A stretch of DNA of 64,000 nt from Porpolomopsis calyptriformis (taxonomy: Eukaryota; Basidiomycota; Agaricomycetes; Agaricales; Hygrophoraceae), in contig OX621171.1 of NCBI GenBank assembly GCA_951640195.1, positions 1,612,001-1,676,000 on the forward strand, in the 5' to 3' direction. The notes beneath the pieces are model-generated. The model did no database searches. It saw only the letters and a list, made by a program, of their open reading frames with translations, and was not told the origin of the DNA. Position numbers and translations under genes: made by a program. This document shows, in pieces, positions 35,101 through 48,500 of this stretch (positions within the stretch are counted from its first letter, which is position 1; each line of letters begins with the position of its first letter).

Positions 35101-37893
35101 AACCAGGTACTACTGTATGTAATCAAAACTACTTCGTTCAATATTTGAAATATATATATTGTGTGATAGTCATACAGAATATATCAATGAAGGTCAAGGA
35201 GATGAAGAAGCCAGAGTCATTATCAAAACTGAATATCAAGACACTGAGGTAAACTAGTATCCTTGTCCATCAAAGTCAAAGTAAAACTCACCGCATTTCA
35301 GGAGGGAGAACAGAATGTCACATTAGACCTAGATTCCACTGGTCATGTATACCCCAAATGCCAGGTCACTGACTATCGATTCCATGGCGATACATTGTCC
35401 TCATGCAATCTACTTGATTTCTTCATCGATACATATGAAGAAGATAGACCAAAAAATGCCTAATCTGAAGATTCAGATGACCAAGGTGATGAATCACAAC
35501 CGATTATTGGTCATCCTCGCAATGCTCGCATATGATATCTCAAGCAGCATCCAAAAGCAAATGAAAAACAGCGCATTCGATAATCACATGGGCATTGCAA
35601 TTTGCCAAACTTCATTGGACACTATTTTCCAAGACGAGATGACCCAAAAATCTAACCTTTCTACTGCGCATCTATGCTCATGCTATTCAAGCCCTGGCAA
35701 TCTGTGCAAACACTGAAGTTACCCTCACACACTTGGATAGAAGCTTTCGATGAGTTCATGACAACAGCCGCAAGCCATGTATCATTCATACTATCCAGGA
35801 TACAATATTTCTATGAATGTGAATCAGCAGCTAAAGAGAAGGAAAAAGATGCAGATGCTATGGTAGATGATACAGGCCAAACCACCTGAAACGTCTGTGA
35901 TGAGCATGATGATGAGTTGGGCGAAGATTATGTGACCACCAAACAAGGAGGCCTAAGCGAGGAAGGGCTTATTGACTTGATCGCAACCCAGAGGTTGGTA
36001 CTAGAGGACAACCATGCCTATATCGCTATCGAAATCGCTAAATGAGCGAACATGTTTACTAACGACGTATCAAGATGGAACATAGATGGGAGCCCCATTG
36101 TAGTGAACGCAACTGGAGCAGACCTGGCACTACTGCAGACATGGCGAGCACAAATGAAAGAAGATGTTTCACAACAAAATTCAGAAGTTAAAAACCCACA
36201 AACTGAAGAACCTGTCGACAATGGCGCAACTGTAGGTATGCTGACTGAACAGGATGCAAACAACCAAGAACCCAATGTCTCCTTACTTGCCCCAGAGGCC
36301 TCACTCCCCCCTATTGACCCTTCTCAGCTAAAACCTGATCAATTTCGAGCTTACGATATCATCACTTGGCATCTGGAATGAACCCTCACAGGAGATGAGC
36401 CTCCACCTCTCCAAATGATCCTCTTTGGAGAAGGAGGGACTGGCAAGTTGAAGGTCATTCAAACAATGACTGAAGCATTTATACAAAAAAAAGCTCAACA
36501 TATTCTCATGAAGGCAGTATACACTGGTGTTGCAGCATCTCTTATCAACGGGAAAACAATGCACATGGTTGCTGGTCTCTTGATTGGGTCAAGCGGCAAA
36601 GTCGGTGACCAGACAAAGGCGAAACTGCAAGCATTTTGGAAACACAAATGTTATCTCATCCTTGACGAATACTCAATATTATCAAAAACCTTTCTGGCTT
36701 TGTTATCTAAAAATATCACTATCGGGACCCAAGGCTCAGACTTTGCACACGCAGGATACTCATTTGGAGGCCTCAATGTGATAATCTGTGGAGACCTGCA
36801 TCAATTCCCTCCAGTTGCTCAACCTCTAGCTGAAAGTTTGTACCATACTATAAACTTAGAGAAGGACTCGACAGAGTATTAAATTGGATGAGCGATATAC
36901 AAAGAATTCACGATGGTCGTAATATTAAAACAACAGATGTGTATAACGGACACCATTTGGCATGATTTTTTAGTCCATCTATGGAACGGACAAGTTCAAG
37001 AATGACATATTAAGATGTTGAGGAAGCTAATCATAAGCAAGACTGGGGTGGAGAGCACAAACTTTGGAGATGAGCCTTGGGCATCTGCAGCACTGGTCAC
37101 CCCACACCATACAGTTCAGATAAGATGGAACAAAGAAGCAACAAGGAGATGGTGCCAGAGCAGCAGCGAACGATTATTCATATGCACTGCGAAAGACCAA
37201 ATCGGGCATCAAGAACTCACATTGGCTGAAAGATATAGCCTTGCTATATGCACTAAAACTGACAAAGGGAGGAAGCGCAAGGACTTACCACAAAAAATAG
37301 AACTTGCAAGGGGGATGAAAGTATTGGTAACAAATAATGTTGAAACTGACCTTGATGTGATGAATGGAGCTCACAGAGAAATAGTGGACATCATATTGCA
37401 TCCCAATGAACCGTCTATTGGTAACAACCCCATTGTACAGCTCAACTATCTACCATCCTATCTTCTTGTCAAACTCTCCCACACACGAGCATCCAAACTC
37501 CAAGGACTGGACGAAGGCGTTATCCCAGTGGAGGTGGTAACCACCACCATGCAAATCAAAGTCAAGACACCACAAGGGAAGACAGTAACACAAATGGTTC
37601 GATGCCAGCAATATCCCATTACTGGAGCCTACGCATTTACTGACTACCACTCACAGGGACAAACAATACCATACGTGCTCATTGATATTGCAACACTGCC
37701 TCACGGAACACTTACACTGTTCAACCTATACATAGCACTGTCTCGAAGTTCAGGATGGGACACCATACATTTACTGCGGGACTTTGATGAGAAACTATTC
37801 AAACAGAAACATGACATGGCTTTACTTGCAGAAGATGACAGATCAGAGAAACTAAACGAGTCCACGCTAGGATGGTGGACAAGGATGGGATGA
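32104..37893 (+). pseudogene. Helitron RepHel (Rep plus PIF1-like helicase), decayed
   Basis: Order on the plus strand: an N-terminal block with CHQCMMEL and LANNLWLGRIP (the DUF6570-type start of RepHel) at 32104-32550; a middle block to 33225; the Rep region 33347-35008; RVYPKCQVTDY-type residues near 35340; helicase Walker A GEGGTGKLK near 36430; Walker B-like LILDEYS near 36655; ICGDLHQFPPVA near 36785; and C-terminal TDYHSQGQT with ALSRSSGWD near 37640-37750. The expected two-His HUH motif near 34185 reads HLY, so the second His is lost. TAA at 33656 and TAG at 34202 interrupt the Rep frame. The family replicates by rolling circle. Element ends were not identified. Confidence 0.85.
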
Positions 37894-38444
37894 AAGCCCA
37901 TGTAAGAATGACACAAAATGATTCGACTCCAATCATGTATGACAGATTGAATTTATTTTATTTCAATTTTAAAATATACATATACACTAGGAGAGAATCC
38001 CTACTCACTTCTCGGCCTCATGGCCTGGTATAAACTTGGTATAAACGCCATTACGCAGTCACGAAGAAGTAGAATATAGGGAGTCACCAGAAGAATCGGG
38101 CGTCTCCAGGTTCAATGAAAACCTGTGCCAATTAAAGGGGTGGAGAAACCTTGCCTAGCAAGGTAATAAGACCCTCAGTAAAGCTAGGAAAAAGGCACCA
38201 TGATACCTCCCAATACAAGTGCAGCTGCTCCTATCTTCCTGGTCACAATTGCAGGTGGACATTGTTAGAGGTATGCTAGCCCATACGAAGGCACAGTATT
38301 AGTGGTGTTTGGTCCCGAGCTTAAAGCCTATTTTGCGTTGACTATTTAGTTTGCGACTGTAACCTTATCCCTCAGTTTTGTACCCCCAAAACTGAGGATA
38401 CCACCTAGATCCTAAGATCCCATCATCTCCCCTCGTAAAAGGTT
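37894..38444. other. Helitron 3' flank and Copia leader region
   Basis: AT-rich sequence follows the helicase stop. A small hairpin ACCTTGC-CTA-GCAAGGT lies at about 38149-38165, but no CTRR terminus could be placed after it. A run GGTTATGAGCCCTG just before the Copia gag (38437-38450) resembles a tRNA-primer site after a short LTR, but LTR ends could not be fixed. Confidence 0.35.
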
Positions 38445-38468
38445 ATGAGCCCTGTTGACCGGCTTGAT

Positions 38469-39640
38469 ATGTCTCTCTCCAGATCCCAACTAATAAACAT
38501 CCCAAAGCTAAAGGATGATGCCTCAAATTGGATAGAATACAAATCCAAGGCAACTCTTGCTATGGGATCAAAAGGACTGATGGGACACATCACCGGCCAG
38601 ACCACCAAGCCCACCCCTTATCAAACCAACGCCTCCAGAAACTTCGTCTTGGCCGATAGGACCACAACGGCATCTGAAGAACAAATCGAAACCAGAGAAA
38701 AAAGAATTGACGATTATGAAACACACCAATATCTTGCTAGACACATAATGATCAATACCATACCTACACGAATGTCCCAGCAAGTCAAAGATGAAGCTGA
38801 CCCCAAAAAGGTATGGGATGTGATCATCAAAGAGTTTGAAGGAAAAAGCCTCCTCTATCAAGTGGATGTACGCCGCCGCCTCCATGAAATGAGATGCCCC
38901 GAGGACGGCAACTTAAAATCCCACCTTACGGAACTGATCAGGCTTACCCAGGAGCTTGCTGGAATGGGATTGACTATTGCCGATCCTGACCTCACTGCCA
39001 TAATCATGGCGTCAGCACCCACTTCCTACTGATCATTGCTACAATCAATAGTGGCGTCAGCACAAGTCACAAAGCAGGACATCGCACCATTCGATCTGAT
39101 CCATTGGCTCACTGAAGAGTATGAAAACCATATTGATCGAAAGCGATGGGACAAAACATCTGATGCGGCCTTATCCACAAAAGACTCTGGGAGCAAGCCC
39201 AATCCACGCAAATCAAAACCTGAGAAGCAGAACGTCAAATGCTCAAACTGTGACAAGAACGGACATACCAAACCCGATTGCTGGCAGGAAGGCAGTGGTA
39301 AGGAAGGCCAAGCCCCCTCGTGGTTCAAACCCAAAAATAAAGACAGACCATCCAATACAACTGCCAACTCTGCCTCCACCAAGGAGAGTGATGATTACGC
39401 CTTCACCTCCTATGAAGATCCAAATATGCAACTGCAAAATGATGGAGCCATTCTCAACTCTGGCGCTAGCTGACACATCTGCGCCAACAGATCGAAATTT
39501 TCAAACTTCCGCAAAATGGAATGATCAGTAACCGCTGCAGATGGGTGAACATTCAAGGCGTCAGGAATAGGAGATGTAAAAATATTCTTACCAAATGGCA
39601 ACTCTCAAACACCACACACCGGGGCCATCAATATTTAAGT
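38469..39640 (+). pseudogene. Ty1/Copia gag and protease start, truncated
   Basis: One frame from ATG 38469 gives a Copia Gag: IPKLKDDASNWIEYKSK, then the UBN2-like helical region to about 39030, and a zinc knuckle CSNCDKNGHTKPDC near 39240-39280. It then enters the protease as ILNSGAS where the family has DSGA, so the catalytic Asp codon is changed to Asn. TGA at 39030 and 39471 fit former Arg codons. Similarity ends near 39640 before integrase. The upstream in-frame ATG at 38445 overlaps the presumed primer site, so 38469 is preferred. Confidence 0.85.
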
Positions 39641-40193
39641 CCAGAGAAACCAATTTGGAAACCAGTTCGTGAAAGATTGAATTTAATGAACTGGTTTCTA
39701 TTGGTTTGAAACCTTCCCTTTTATGCACAATTAAATAGTTACTGAAATAAGATATTTGGGTCGAGTTTTCACAGCCACGAAATATGTATTTAATTCGTCA
39801 CTTTAAATGTATCGAAAGTGTAAACTAAATATTGAATTTCTATTTGGCTTTCAATTCAAATGAAAGTACCTATTTAAGAATATATTTAGACTGACTCCTG
39901 AAAGTCATACTTTCTCCATCCACTGAAAGCTATTGCCTGCTGAGTGCCCGCTGAGTGCCCACTTCCTGCCCACACCCTCACCCAATGATCTCCCACTTCC
40001 ATTGCTGAATGGGTTACTGGGTGTGCAATGATTTCTTATGCGAGCTTCAGCAGTTGAGAGATGAGCCTTGTTATTATACAACATATATTTTACATGTACA
40101 TTGCAGGCGATATAATCAATTCAGGTAAAAGCTACAGGGTAGGAGGTCTGGTTAGACGAGATGCCAAAAGAGTTGAAATAAGTGTCTTACCGA
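39641..40193. repeat. AT-rich spacer with imperfect inverted repeat
   Basis: Arms at 39647-39668 and 39688-39707 (AAACCAAT..AAACCAGTTC and its complement) form an imperfect hairpin. A tandem duplication of CTGAGTGCCC lies near 39939-39960. No gene was seen up to the end of the next minus-strand ORF at 40194. Confidence 0.5.
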
Positions 40194-42591
40194 TTATTGT
40201 AACAGCCCATGATGCAAAAAATTGGCTGCACCACTGCTACAACCTTTCAGGAATGGTCGCAGGAGCTTTACTTGATACTTGAGGTGATTGTCCCATATGG
40301 TTGGTGTCTTTAACTCCTTACCCGGTTCATCTCTGATTGCAGCCAAACATTTGTAGAACCAATCTTCTGCAGCTTGAGTCCAGTAACCCATGTCACGACC
40401 GTTTCCTTTCCAAACATGATGCAAAGGCCACCATGATCGTTTGGCAACCTGTACACCTTTGTCAGTATAGACATAATATGTGCCCAATATAAACTCTAGT
40501 TTAGGTAGAGTGAGTCGATCAAGTTCCCCAAATTGGTACGTTCAATTATCGGAACCATAAACAGATGGGCAAGGTGATCGGGGACAGTTTCCAGACAAAA
40601 TGGCATGGCACGCGTCATCCAAACCAAGTGCATGAACAGCAAGCTGCCAAATAATACCTCCCATCATCAAAGCGAAGTGTCCATGAGGGCCGTGAAGGAA
40701 GGTCACCAGTTTCTTCCAGTACGACACATAGTCCGTATGATCAGGGATGTATCCAGGCCACTGGTGACCCAACATATTGGACTGGTCATCGGCAATGAAA
40801 GGCAAGAGTCATGGTGGGCCAAAACAATAGAGTGGGCGAGCCGCTGGAATACGTTCAGGTTCTAGGACCCTGCTGAATGGTATACCAGTATGGACACAGT
40901 GAAGGACTATGTCGCGACTGGAGGAGTGGGCATAGAATTGCTGGCAACACTTGAGAAGGGCAACGGGATCATCCAACAGAAGGTACCAATGTATGTCTTG
41001 GTGAGGACTCCCTTGCATAACGAACCTAACATCCTCCATGTCTGTGCTCTCGACCCTTCGACTCACCCAGATGTATTTCAGAGACAGGGCAATGTTTAGA
41101 GTGTTGCGACAGGATTGGCTCAAGTCCCACATTAATCGAGCACCATGACTTGAATCGGGCAGCCCAGATCAGTGAGAGACGAACCAGTGGAATAATGAAA
41201 TCTTGGGAATGGCATTGTCTGGGAGGTCAAAACAGAGAAACAAATTTTCAAGGGCCGAATGGGTGTGGGGAATGAAAACAGAGGGTGGTGGAAAATTCAT
41301 GGAGCTGTCATTGAGGATCAAACCATACTGATTTCGCAGTATGTTTAGAGTTGGCAATAAACATAATTCAATGGTGGTGGGAAGTTGTTCGATCCGCCCA
41401 TATGTGTGTTCCATGTCAATGGTAAAAGTTGCAGCAATGTCTTGAGGGGATGATTGAGTAACTGCGGAATTGATGGGAATGTTACCGATAGAGATGGCTT
41501 CTATAACATTAGGATTAGGACGCATGTAATCATCATCATCATCGTAGTCGTCATCCTCGGGGGGAGGTGTATCCAGATTGAAAGCATAATTGAGGTCCCA
41601 TTCCCTTGCAATGGGATTGTACCGCTTGTGAGTGGGGCCGTACTCGAGGAAGACGTCCTCTGCTTCCTTCCTTGAAATGTGGGTCCGGATGTGAAAGCTA
41701 TTTACTTCCACCCACTTCCAGACCATAGTACCCGACTTTCCCGGTATAGGATGATGGGCATTTGCTTTCATCCTATCTTCCCAGATCTTGACTTGGGCAG
41801 GATCCGCGTTCCTGACCATCTCAGAGTGGTGGAGATCTTGCGCCTCGAAGAACTCACGCCAATCTTGGCCAGATCTCTGCCTACCGCCGGGTTGGACAGG
41901 TGGAAACGTACGGCCAGCGTGAGATGACACAGAGCTTAGATCAGTGGACCTAGGAGCCGGGATAGAGAAGAGAGCATTTGATGAATCGTGTTGAGATGAT
42001 TTAGATGACCAACTGGGAATGGATTCCAAAGTGGAGCCGAGTAGATCAAGGGAGTCGTCGGCTGAGTGATTAAAGAGAAGCTTCTTTTCCTTCTGGTACT
42101 TTTCATACATCGCAACGACAGCAGCTCCATGAGGTTTATAGATCGCAAGAAAGTCAGCATTGGGGTTGAAATGCGTCGTGATAGTTCCCCAATAGAACCA
42201 AACCGGAATGTCAGCAGTAATCAGTGACGAAACAACTTCCTCTTTCCAGACACAGTTTCCAGTATGAATTAGGACACCCCGACATTGCACTGTATGATCC
42301 AGAGTCCCAACCACAGAGGAACGAAGATCCTCCAACCAACCAGGATGTATCCAGTAACGAAGATACACAAGCCAATCGGGGACGAGTGCATGGTGGTTAC
42401 CACCACAGAGGGCGATTGTGAATGAGCACATGCCGACGAGAGCACTAAACACATGTCGCGACTTGTATACTGCTCGTCTTGCTAATGCTTCGGTGCAATA
42501 TGTTTTCTTGTAGCCAAACCAATGCGGTTGCGGAAACTCGAAAAACTCAAAAGGAGTTTTCCAGCAGGCCGATAGAACTTCTTGTCTCTTC
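40194..42591 (-). pseudogene. Conserved Agaricomycete protein, C-terminal part, split by Plavaka
   Basis: A single minus-strand frame runs about 800 codons from the Plavaka border at 42591 to 40194, broken only by TGA at 41169, 40809 and 40542, each where CGA (Arg) would fit. Visible blocks: FPQPHWFGYKKTYC near 42510, FSALVGMCSFTIALCGGNHH, VWFYWG near 42190, an Asp-rich run near 41540, then GRQRSGQDWREFFEAQD near 41860 and YNPIAREWDLNYAF near 41600. The GQ.W..FF...D and WD.. pattern matches a repeated Agaricomycete hypothetical family known from memory; no function is known. The N-terminal part continues across the Plavaka element at 49930-50320 in the same frame. Confidence 0.75.
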
Positions 42592-43032
42592 CATCAGCAA
42601 AAGTCGGAGAAGTTTACCTGGTCGGACCTTGCCAGGTATTGTCCACCCGGACCACCTGGAAGACCCCCACCTTGTAATACAAAACCCCCACATCTTTTGT
42701 AGGCCAGGTTCGACTAACCTGGTCGGTTTGCGAGAACAGGGTATTCTCACCCATTATGTTACATGTTTATATTGCATTGTATGATCAATTCATTTAGTTC
42801 GCACCATTCCTTGCAAGGTACAAGATGTTTTTATTAGTCCGAGTATCTAACGAATACACACGATACCAATACGATGCTAAGTCCAGAGTGCAACACGAGA
42901 AAAGGTTGGGACATGCGTAATCGACGAAAGCGAGGGAAAGGTGTGATTCAGAGAATGTAAGTGGCAGAAAACATGGATTGATACAACGGTGAATCAGCAA
43001 GGGGATGCGAGAAAAAAAATAAAGGCTCAATA

Positions 43033-45305
43033 TCAGTTCCATCGACATCCTTTGCCCTTTGAGGCCTTGGAAGTCGGTTTAGTTTTGGCTTGAGGACATT
43101 TAGAAGGTGCGGCGGGTGAGGGAACAGGATCTTCCTGTGATGCATTGGAAAGAGGGCTTCCAGAAAAGAGGTCCTGGTTGACGCATGGAGTGGGGATGGG
43201 GGACAACGGCCGATGCGCGGGTGGGATGAAGGGACACCTGGACCCGGTAGTAGGCACTGATGCCCTGGTCTGCAAGCTTGAAAGGGCAGGGTCGATGGAC
43301 CAACGGTCAGTATGAGGCTGACAGTCAGCTTCACCAGTGCCCATGGGCAGTCAAGGTTCCGGAGGGGGCAATGTGGGAGGTGTGGGAGATGGGGCAGGAG
43401 ATGGGGTGGGAGATGGGGTGGGAGGTGCGGGGGTGTGGTCTTTGTTAGCAATGCGGGCACGACGGCGAGCGAGGATGCTTGAAAAATCGGAGGTTGAGCT
43501 TGCAGTTGAGGGAGAGATCATATCGTCTTGAGGTTGAGATAGAGGTCTGAAAACAGTCCTATTGGGCCAGTATAATTTAGCAATAGAAATATAGTAGCAG
43601 GTACTCACTCGTTCCACCATTTTATCGTGTCCACACACCATTCATCCTCAGGGTTCAGCTCAAAGAGTTTGACGATATTCTTGAAAAACATTTCCTTGTC
43701 GAACTTGCCATCATCTAGCCTCCAGTCATCTTGCACGCAAATAGCCCAACGTGCCTAGACAATAAGTATAGATCAGTAGTTCTAGCTTAATTATATTGAT
43801 CAATAACATACCTGAACTGCAGCATATGCGATTGATCTTGGAGTAACTCGCTCCATATTGTTCAACTTTGCTTGGCCAGCCTTTGCCTTGGGTTTTGACA
43901 CGAGCATGGCAGTGGATGGTCCCTGAAAAATATGACGCCATATCTAGAGTGTACAATGAGCAATGGTTTAGTAGTCAAGTAGATGTACTCACACAAACGA
44001 GATAAGGACCTTGCAACAGTCCTTGCTCTAAGTTGCTAGGATCATACATGCTGTAGTCGTATAAGAATACAGGCATGTCGTCGTGAGATACGACTAAGCG
44101 TCCATCTTCTAGCTTTTTTAGTGTGCTGAATCATGTATGTCAATTAACGTATATTGAATAGATAGACATAAGACTCACCCTAAGCGATTGCCCTCAAACA
44201 CATTGATGTATTTTAGCGGACAAAGCAAAAAGCCCAGCATGGGGTGTTTGAAACCCTGGGATGTCGCCTTATCGCTACTTGGCTTGATGATGGGTTCAAG
44301 GACCTTCTTGTCCAGGCTGAGGGCAGCGTAGGTAAGACTAGTATCACGCAGGCTGCGTACATCGTCAGACCGTGTGCTACCAACAGCCCGGGTCATCTGT
44401 GGAAGTAAACATGTCAGTAATACTAGGAATGTGTAAACGAGTAGACTATACTGTTTTCGCAAGCTCGTCTAGTTGCTGTGGTTGAGACTTGAATTTTCGA
44501 CAGTGCATTTCAAACGAGGGAACTTTCTTGAGAATGATATTGAAGATACGTTGCAAATCTTGACGTTGTTCTTGGGTAATGCTGTGATAATAAAATTGTT
44601 AGACGGCAGTCTAGGGTTGATCACAAGGTTTTACTTCAGGCTCTGGGTGTAGGGTTTTAAAGGGTTGGAAGACTACTGATTGGGGTGTTAACGAAAGAAA
44701 CAGACTTATCCTAAGTCTATCTACTGCTAGCTTTATATACTAGCTAAGTATGAGTCATATTGACTACGTGTGAGTCGTAACGACTATGGATGAGTCATGT
44801 AGATAAGGAGAGTGATGGTTGACTAAATATAGATATGGCTTGGTCACCTTGTATTACTAAGCGGAGCTTGGGTGGCTAAGTGGCTATTGGTGTAAACTGT
44901 CTGATGTAAATGGGAATAGACGAGCAAAGGAAAAAGAAAAAAATATATCTCTGACAAAAATGTTAGTGCATGTTCTTGAGAAGACAGACACGTACCCATC
45001 ATCATATGGCTCATCCGAAAGCTCAGCTCCGTGTACTGCCATGCCTGCGTAAAAAACTTGAATAAAACTCATGAACAGGTCTTCGGTTCTTCCAATCCAT
45101 TTCGCAACTTTCAGGTAAGGGTCAAGCGGTGACATCCTACAAAATAAACTCTAAGTTGCCCAGCTCAGAGGTCTGTGTTGACTCACCTTGATTTCTTTTG
45201 AGACTTGGATTCTAAATCGTCAGATAATGTCCTTTTCAGCCGTGTTGAAACCTCATTTCCTCCATGGCTTTTGTAGTCAGAGTTGTTGCAGTCATTTGTG
45301 GGCAT
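43033..45305 (-). CDS. DUF6698-like protein, eight exons, one in-frame TGA
   Basis: Exons read on the minus strand as 45305-45187, 45136-44996, 44581-44452, 44396-44179, 44125-43993, 43943-43812, 43754-43609 and 43558-43033. All have GT-AG introns, and the total of 1545 nt is a multiple of three (514 residues). Conserved blocks include LDPYLKVAKWIGRTEDLF, GFKHPMLGFLLCPLKYI, VFLYDYSMYDPSN, RVTPRSIAYAAVQARWAIC and EWCVDTIKWWNE. A Pro-rich low-complexity tail ends in KASKGKGCRWN. The blocks resemble what is annotated as DUF6698 in Agaricomycetes (from memory). One TGA at 43351 lies in the tail, a likely CGA change, so a truncated product keeping the whole conserved domain is possible. Intron 2 carries a solo LTR. 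Function is unknown; it is divergent from the transposase, 200 bp away. Confidence 0.8.
44597..44956 (-). mobile_element. Solo LTR in intron 2 of DUF6698-like gene, TSD AAAAT
   Basis: This 360-bp segment starts TGTTAGACGG and ends CTGACA. The perfect duplication AAAAT lies at 44592-44596 and 44957-44961. A TATATA box (44734-44740) reads TTTATATACTAG on the plus strand. Three TGAGTC motifs start exactly 20 bp apart (44751, 44771, 44791). It lies between the donor at 44995 and the acceptor at 44582, so it merely lengthens the intron. Orientation is tentative. Confidence 0.85.
44751..44810. promoter_or_regulatory. Three 20-bp repeats with palindromic TGAGTC..GACTA
   Basis: TGAGTCATATTGACTACG, TGAGTCGTAACGACTATG and TGAGTCATGTAGATAAGG follow one another at 20-bp spacing within the solo LTR. 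The first two are near-palindromes. They are bZIP-like (TGAGTCA) by sequence; function is inferred. Confidence 0.6.
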
Positions 45306-45505
45306 AGCAAGCAAAGGGAGATGTGAATGGAGGGGCAGATGGAGGTGTGGAAGAAAGAAGCACAGAGATACATCATGATAAGTGTGGAAGTAAAACGCCT
45401 GGAAGTAAAACGCCAAAGTCTAATTTCTCACGGTTTTTGTGCTCATTGTGCTCATCGATGCCTACAATCTCCCTTCATTCGATACTTCTGTCCCTCATAA
45501 TTCTT

Positions 45506-48500
45506 ATGGTTCTATGTCCATCTTGTCATGCTACCTTCAAGAATAATCATGGACTCTCAAGACATCGCGCGTCCTGTAAACAAGCACAAGTTGGGAATGT
45601 CCGCCTCTTGGAGGGAATTGAGCATGCAACAGCTGCGAAGGTTGCCCGTAGGCTTGCAGGGGATGTTGCAGAAGAGCGGCGGCAGCAGGAGGGGGAGGAT
45701 ATTTCTACTGGACTTGACGTATGACTTTGATCTCGTCAAGTACCCATCTATTTCGTATCATACTAATAATTTGTACTTATAGACACACTCTATGGATGTC
45801 AATATAGATTTACCAGACCCACCTGAGGCGTATAGACCACTACCTACAGCCTCCGGATGTCAGCGGAGGTTTCTATGCCGCTATGATGATTTTTTACCAT
45901 CCCAATTACGCCCACTTCCACATATGCCCAAACCCATACGTCCAGTGCAAAATAGTGCACCATCTCCCACTCTGGATTCCCCAGTTGCTTCACAACCTGG
46001 GTTGCCATCTTCACCAAGTGAAGATTCATACTCGCCTATCACTGAAACTGAACCAAATCAGCTTGGTCTCTTTCACATCTATGATACCGTACCTTCTCAT
46101 GATCCAGATGAGGCCATTTCCCTTGACAGTGTCTGTGACGATATCCCCCAACACTCTGTCCCGCGCCTACCTAACACAAATCCTTTTGGTCCCTTTCTTA
46201 ATGCAACCATTTACTGTCTCATAAATTGGTTCTATAACAGGTCACTTACCAAGTCTGTTGCCGATCTTCAAAATCTCATGGACAATATAATTCTTGCCGA
46301 AGATTTCAAGCAAGATGACCTCAAGGATTTTAGCACAACAAGATCCCTCAAAAACTTAGACGAATACAAGGATTTGAACATACCTGAATTCACTGCTGAA
46401 GATGGCTGGATCAAGGGATCTGTCAAGATCCGACTACCTGCTGACAAGGCCAAATTTACATCCGAATACCATGCTCCTGAATTCGAAGTTGATGGAGTGT
46501 GGTACCGAAAGCTCACACAGATTATCGCCTCAACTTGCCAGCAGGCCGATTCAATCCATTTCCATCTTGCCCCATTCAAGCTCTTTCAGAAGAAGTCTGG
46601 TAATGAGCGGCCCGAATGCTTGTACAGTGAAGTCTATAATTCTGACGCTTTCCTATTTGAACATAACAAAGTCCAATCTGAACATCACCACGATGAGCCC
46701 CCCCTTGAAAATGTCGTTGCTGCCCTCATGCCGTATTCTGACTCTACTCACCTTGCTGACTTTGGGACGGCATCTCTGTGGCCGATTTATCTTTTCTTCG
46801 GCAATATTTCAAAGTATATTTGCAGTAAGCCAACATCCTTCTCAGCCAATCACCTGGCTTATGTGCCTGGAGTAAGTTTTTTTTTCTATGTTACATGACT
46901 TAATGATATATTGCATTTCAGTTACCTGACATAATACAAGATGTATACTGCAAAATTTTTGGCAAAAGCGCAACCGCCCCAGTGCTCACTCAACTCAAGT
47001 GAGATCTCATGCATGCGATCTGGGAGCTATTGCTCGATCCAGAGTTCATGCATGCATATGAACATGGGATCATTATCAGATTCTGGGATGGGATACTAAG
47101 GCAAGTATTTCCGCGGTTCTTTGTCTACTCTTGCAACTACCCTGAAAAGTGAGTCGTATTTATTCTGTGTATCTACTGTATCTAATCTATATTGTTATTA
47201 GAGTACTTCTCGCATCAATCCGATCACTAGGGCAGTGTCCTTGCCCACGTTGTATGGTGCTGAAAGAGCAAATACATAAAATGGGCACAAAACAGGATAT
47301 GCGCTGTCGAGAAAATATGCGAGAGGATAACCAACAGCGGCAGGAGAAGGTTGAGACCACACGAGGATGGATTTTTGAGAAGGGCTATGCCGTCAACAGC
47401 AAAGCTGTGGATCGTATGCTAGGCGATAATTCATTGGTCCCTGTGCATGTAAGTGCATCATTGTTCTTTGAAATGTAATGTCACCTATTTTGTTTTTCTA
47501 GAACACATTCTCACACCGTCTTCTTCCCTATGGCATCAATTTTTATTCATTCTTTGTTCCGGACCTCCTGCACGAGTTTGAACTCGGTGTATGGAAGGCC
47601 ACTTTCACCCATCTCTTGCGTCTACTGTATGCATCCAGTGGTGATGCCATACAGAAACTTAATTGGAGGTACATTTTGACTGCTCAAATACATCATCCAT
47701 AGGCTTACATTTTTTACAGGTATCGACAAGTTCCGACATTTGGATGTGACACCATACGGAAATTCAACAACAACGCTTCTGGAATGAAGAAGCTTGCTGC
47801 CCGAGATTTCGAGGACTTACTCCAGGTGAGTTCATCAAATATTTCATTCGTCTAATGCTCATGCTGTATCCAGTGTGCGATTCCTGTATTTGAAGACCTG
47901 CTGCCATCTCCACACAATGAGATGGTACTCAACGTCCTTTTTATACTTTCCACATGGCATGCCCTTGCAAAGCTACGTCTACATAATGAATCAACTCTAG
48001 AATTTTTTGAATCAATTACTTCAGCTGTGGGGCACATTTTGCGTCGCTTTTCTCAAACCGTTTGTCAAGCCTTTACAACATACGACTTACCTAGTGAAGA
48101 AGCTGCACACGGACGTCGTGCAGCTGCCAATGCATCCAGATCTAAAGGAAAGGGGCGGGCAAGTGGCGGTGGGCCCAAGGCCCGGGTTTTTAATATGGCT
48201 ACATACAAGCTGCACGCGTTAGGTGACTACGTTTCAGCGATACGCTCATTTGGAACAACTGAGAACTTCACAACTCAAGTGGTAAGTCCCAATCATTATT
48301 TTGAATGGAAGAGCATATGATCTGGCTAACTATTTTTATTCAGGGAGAGCTAGAGCACAAACGTGTCAAGAAGTTCTACGCTCGCACGAACAAAATGAGA
48401 ACATTCACAGAACAAATTGCCAAGCATCAGCGACGGCAAGAGACTTTGCGAAAGATTTCGCTCCGCCTACAACCACCTGCCAATAATGACACGTTTGACT

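Noticed and set aside
38149..38165. Hairpin ACCTTGC-CTA-GCAAGGT as the Helitron 3' terminus
   Set aside because: Helitron ends need a CTRR shortly after the hairpin, and none is present at the right distance.
28680..39640. The Copia RT piece and the Copia gag piece as one element around the Helitron
   Set aside because: Both are on the plus strand but RT comes before gag, so they cannot be halves of a single insertion. They are treated as separate remnants.
42948..43460. A 170-codon minus-strand Pro/His-rich ORF
   Set aside because: It is the out-of-frame shadow of the low-complexity tail of the DUF6698-like gene.
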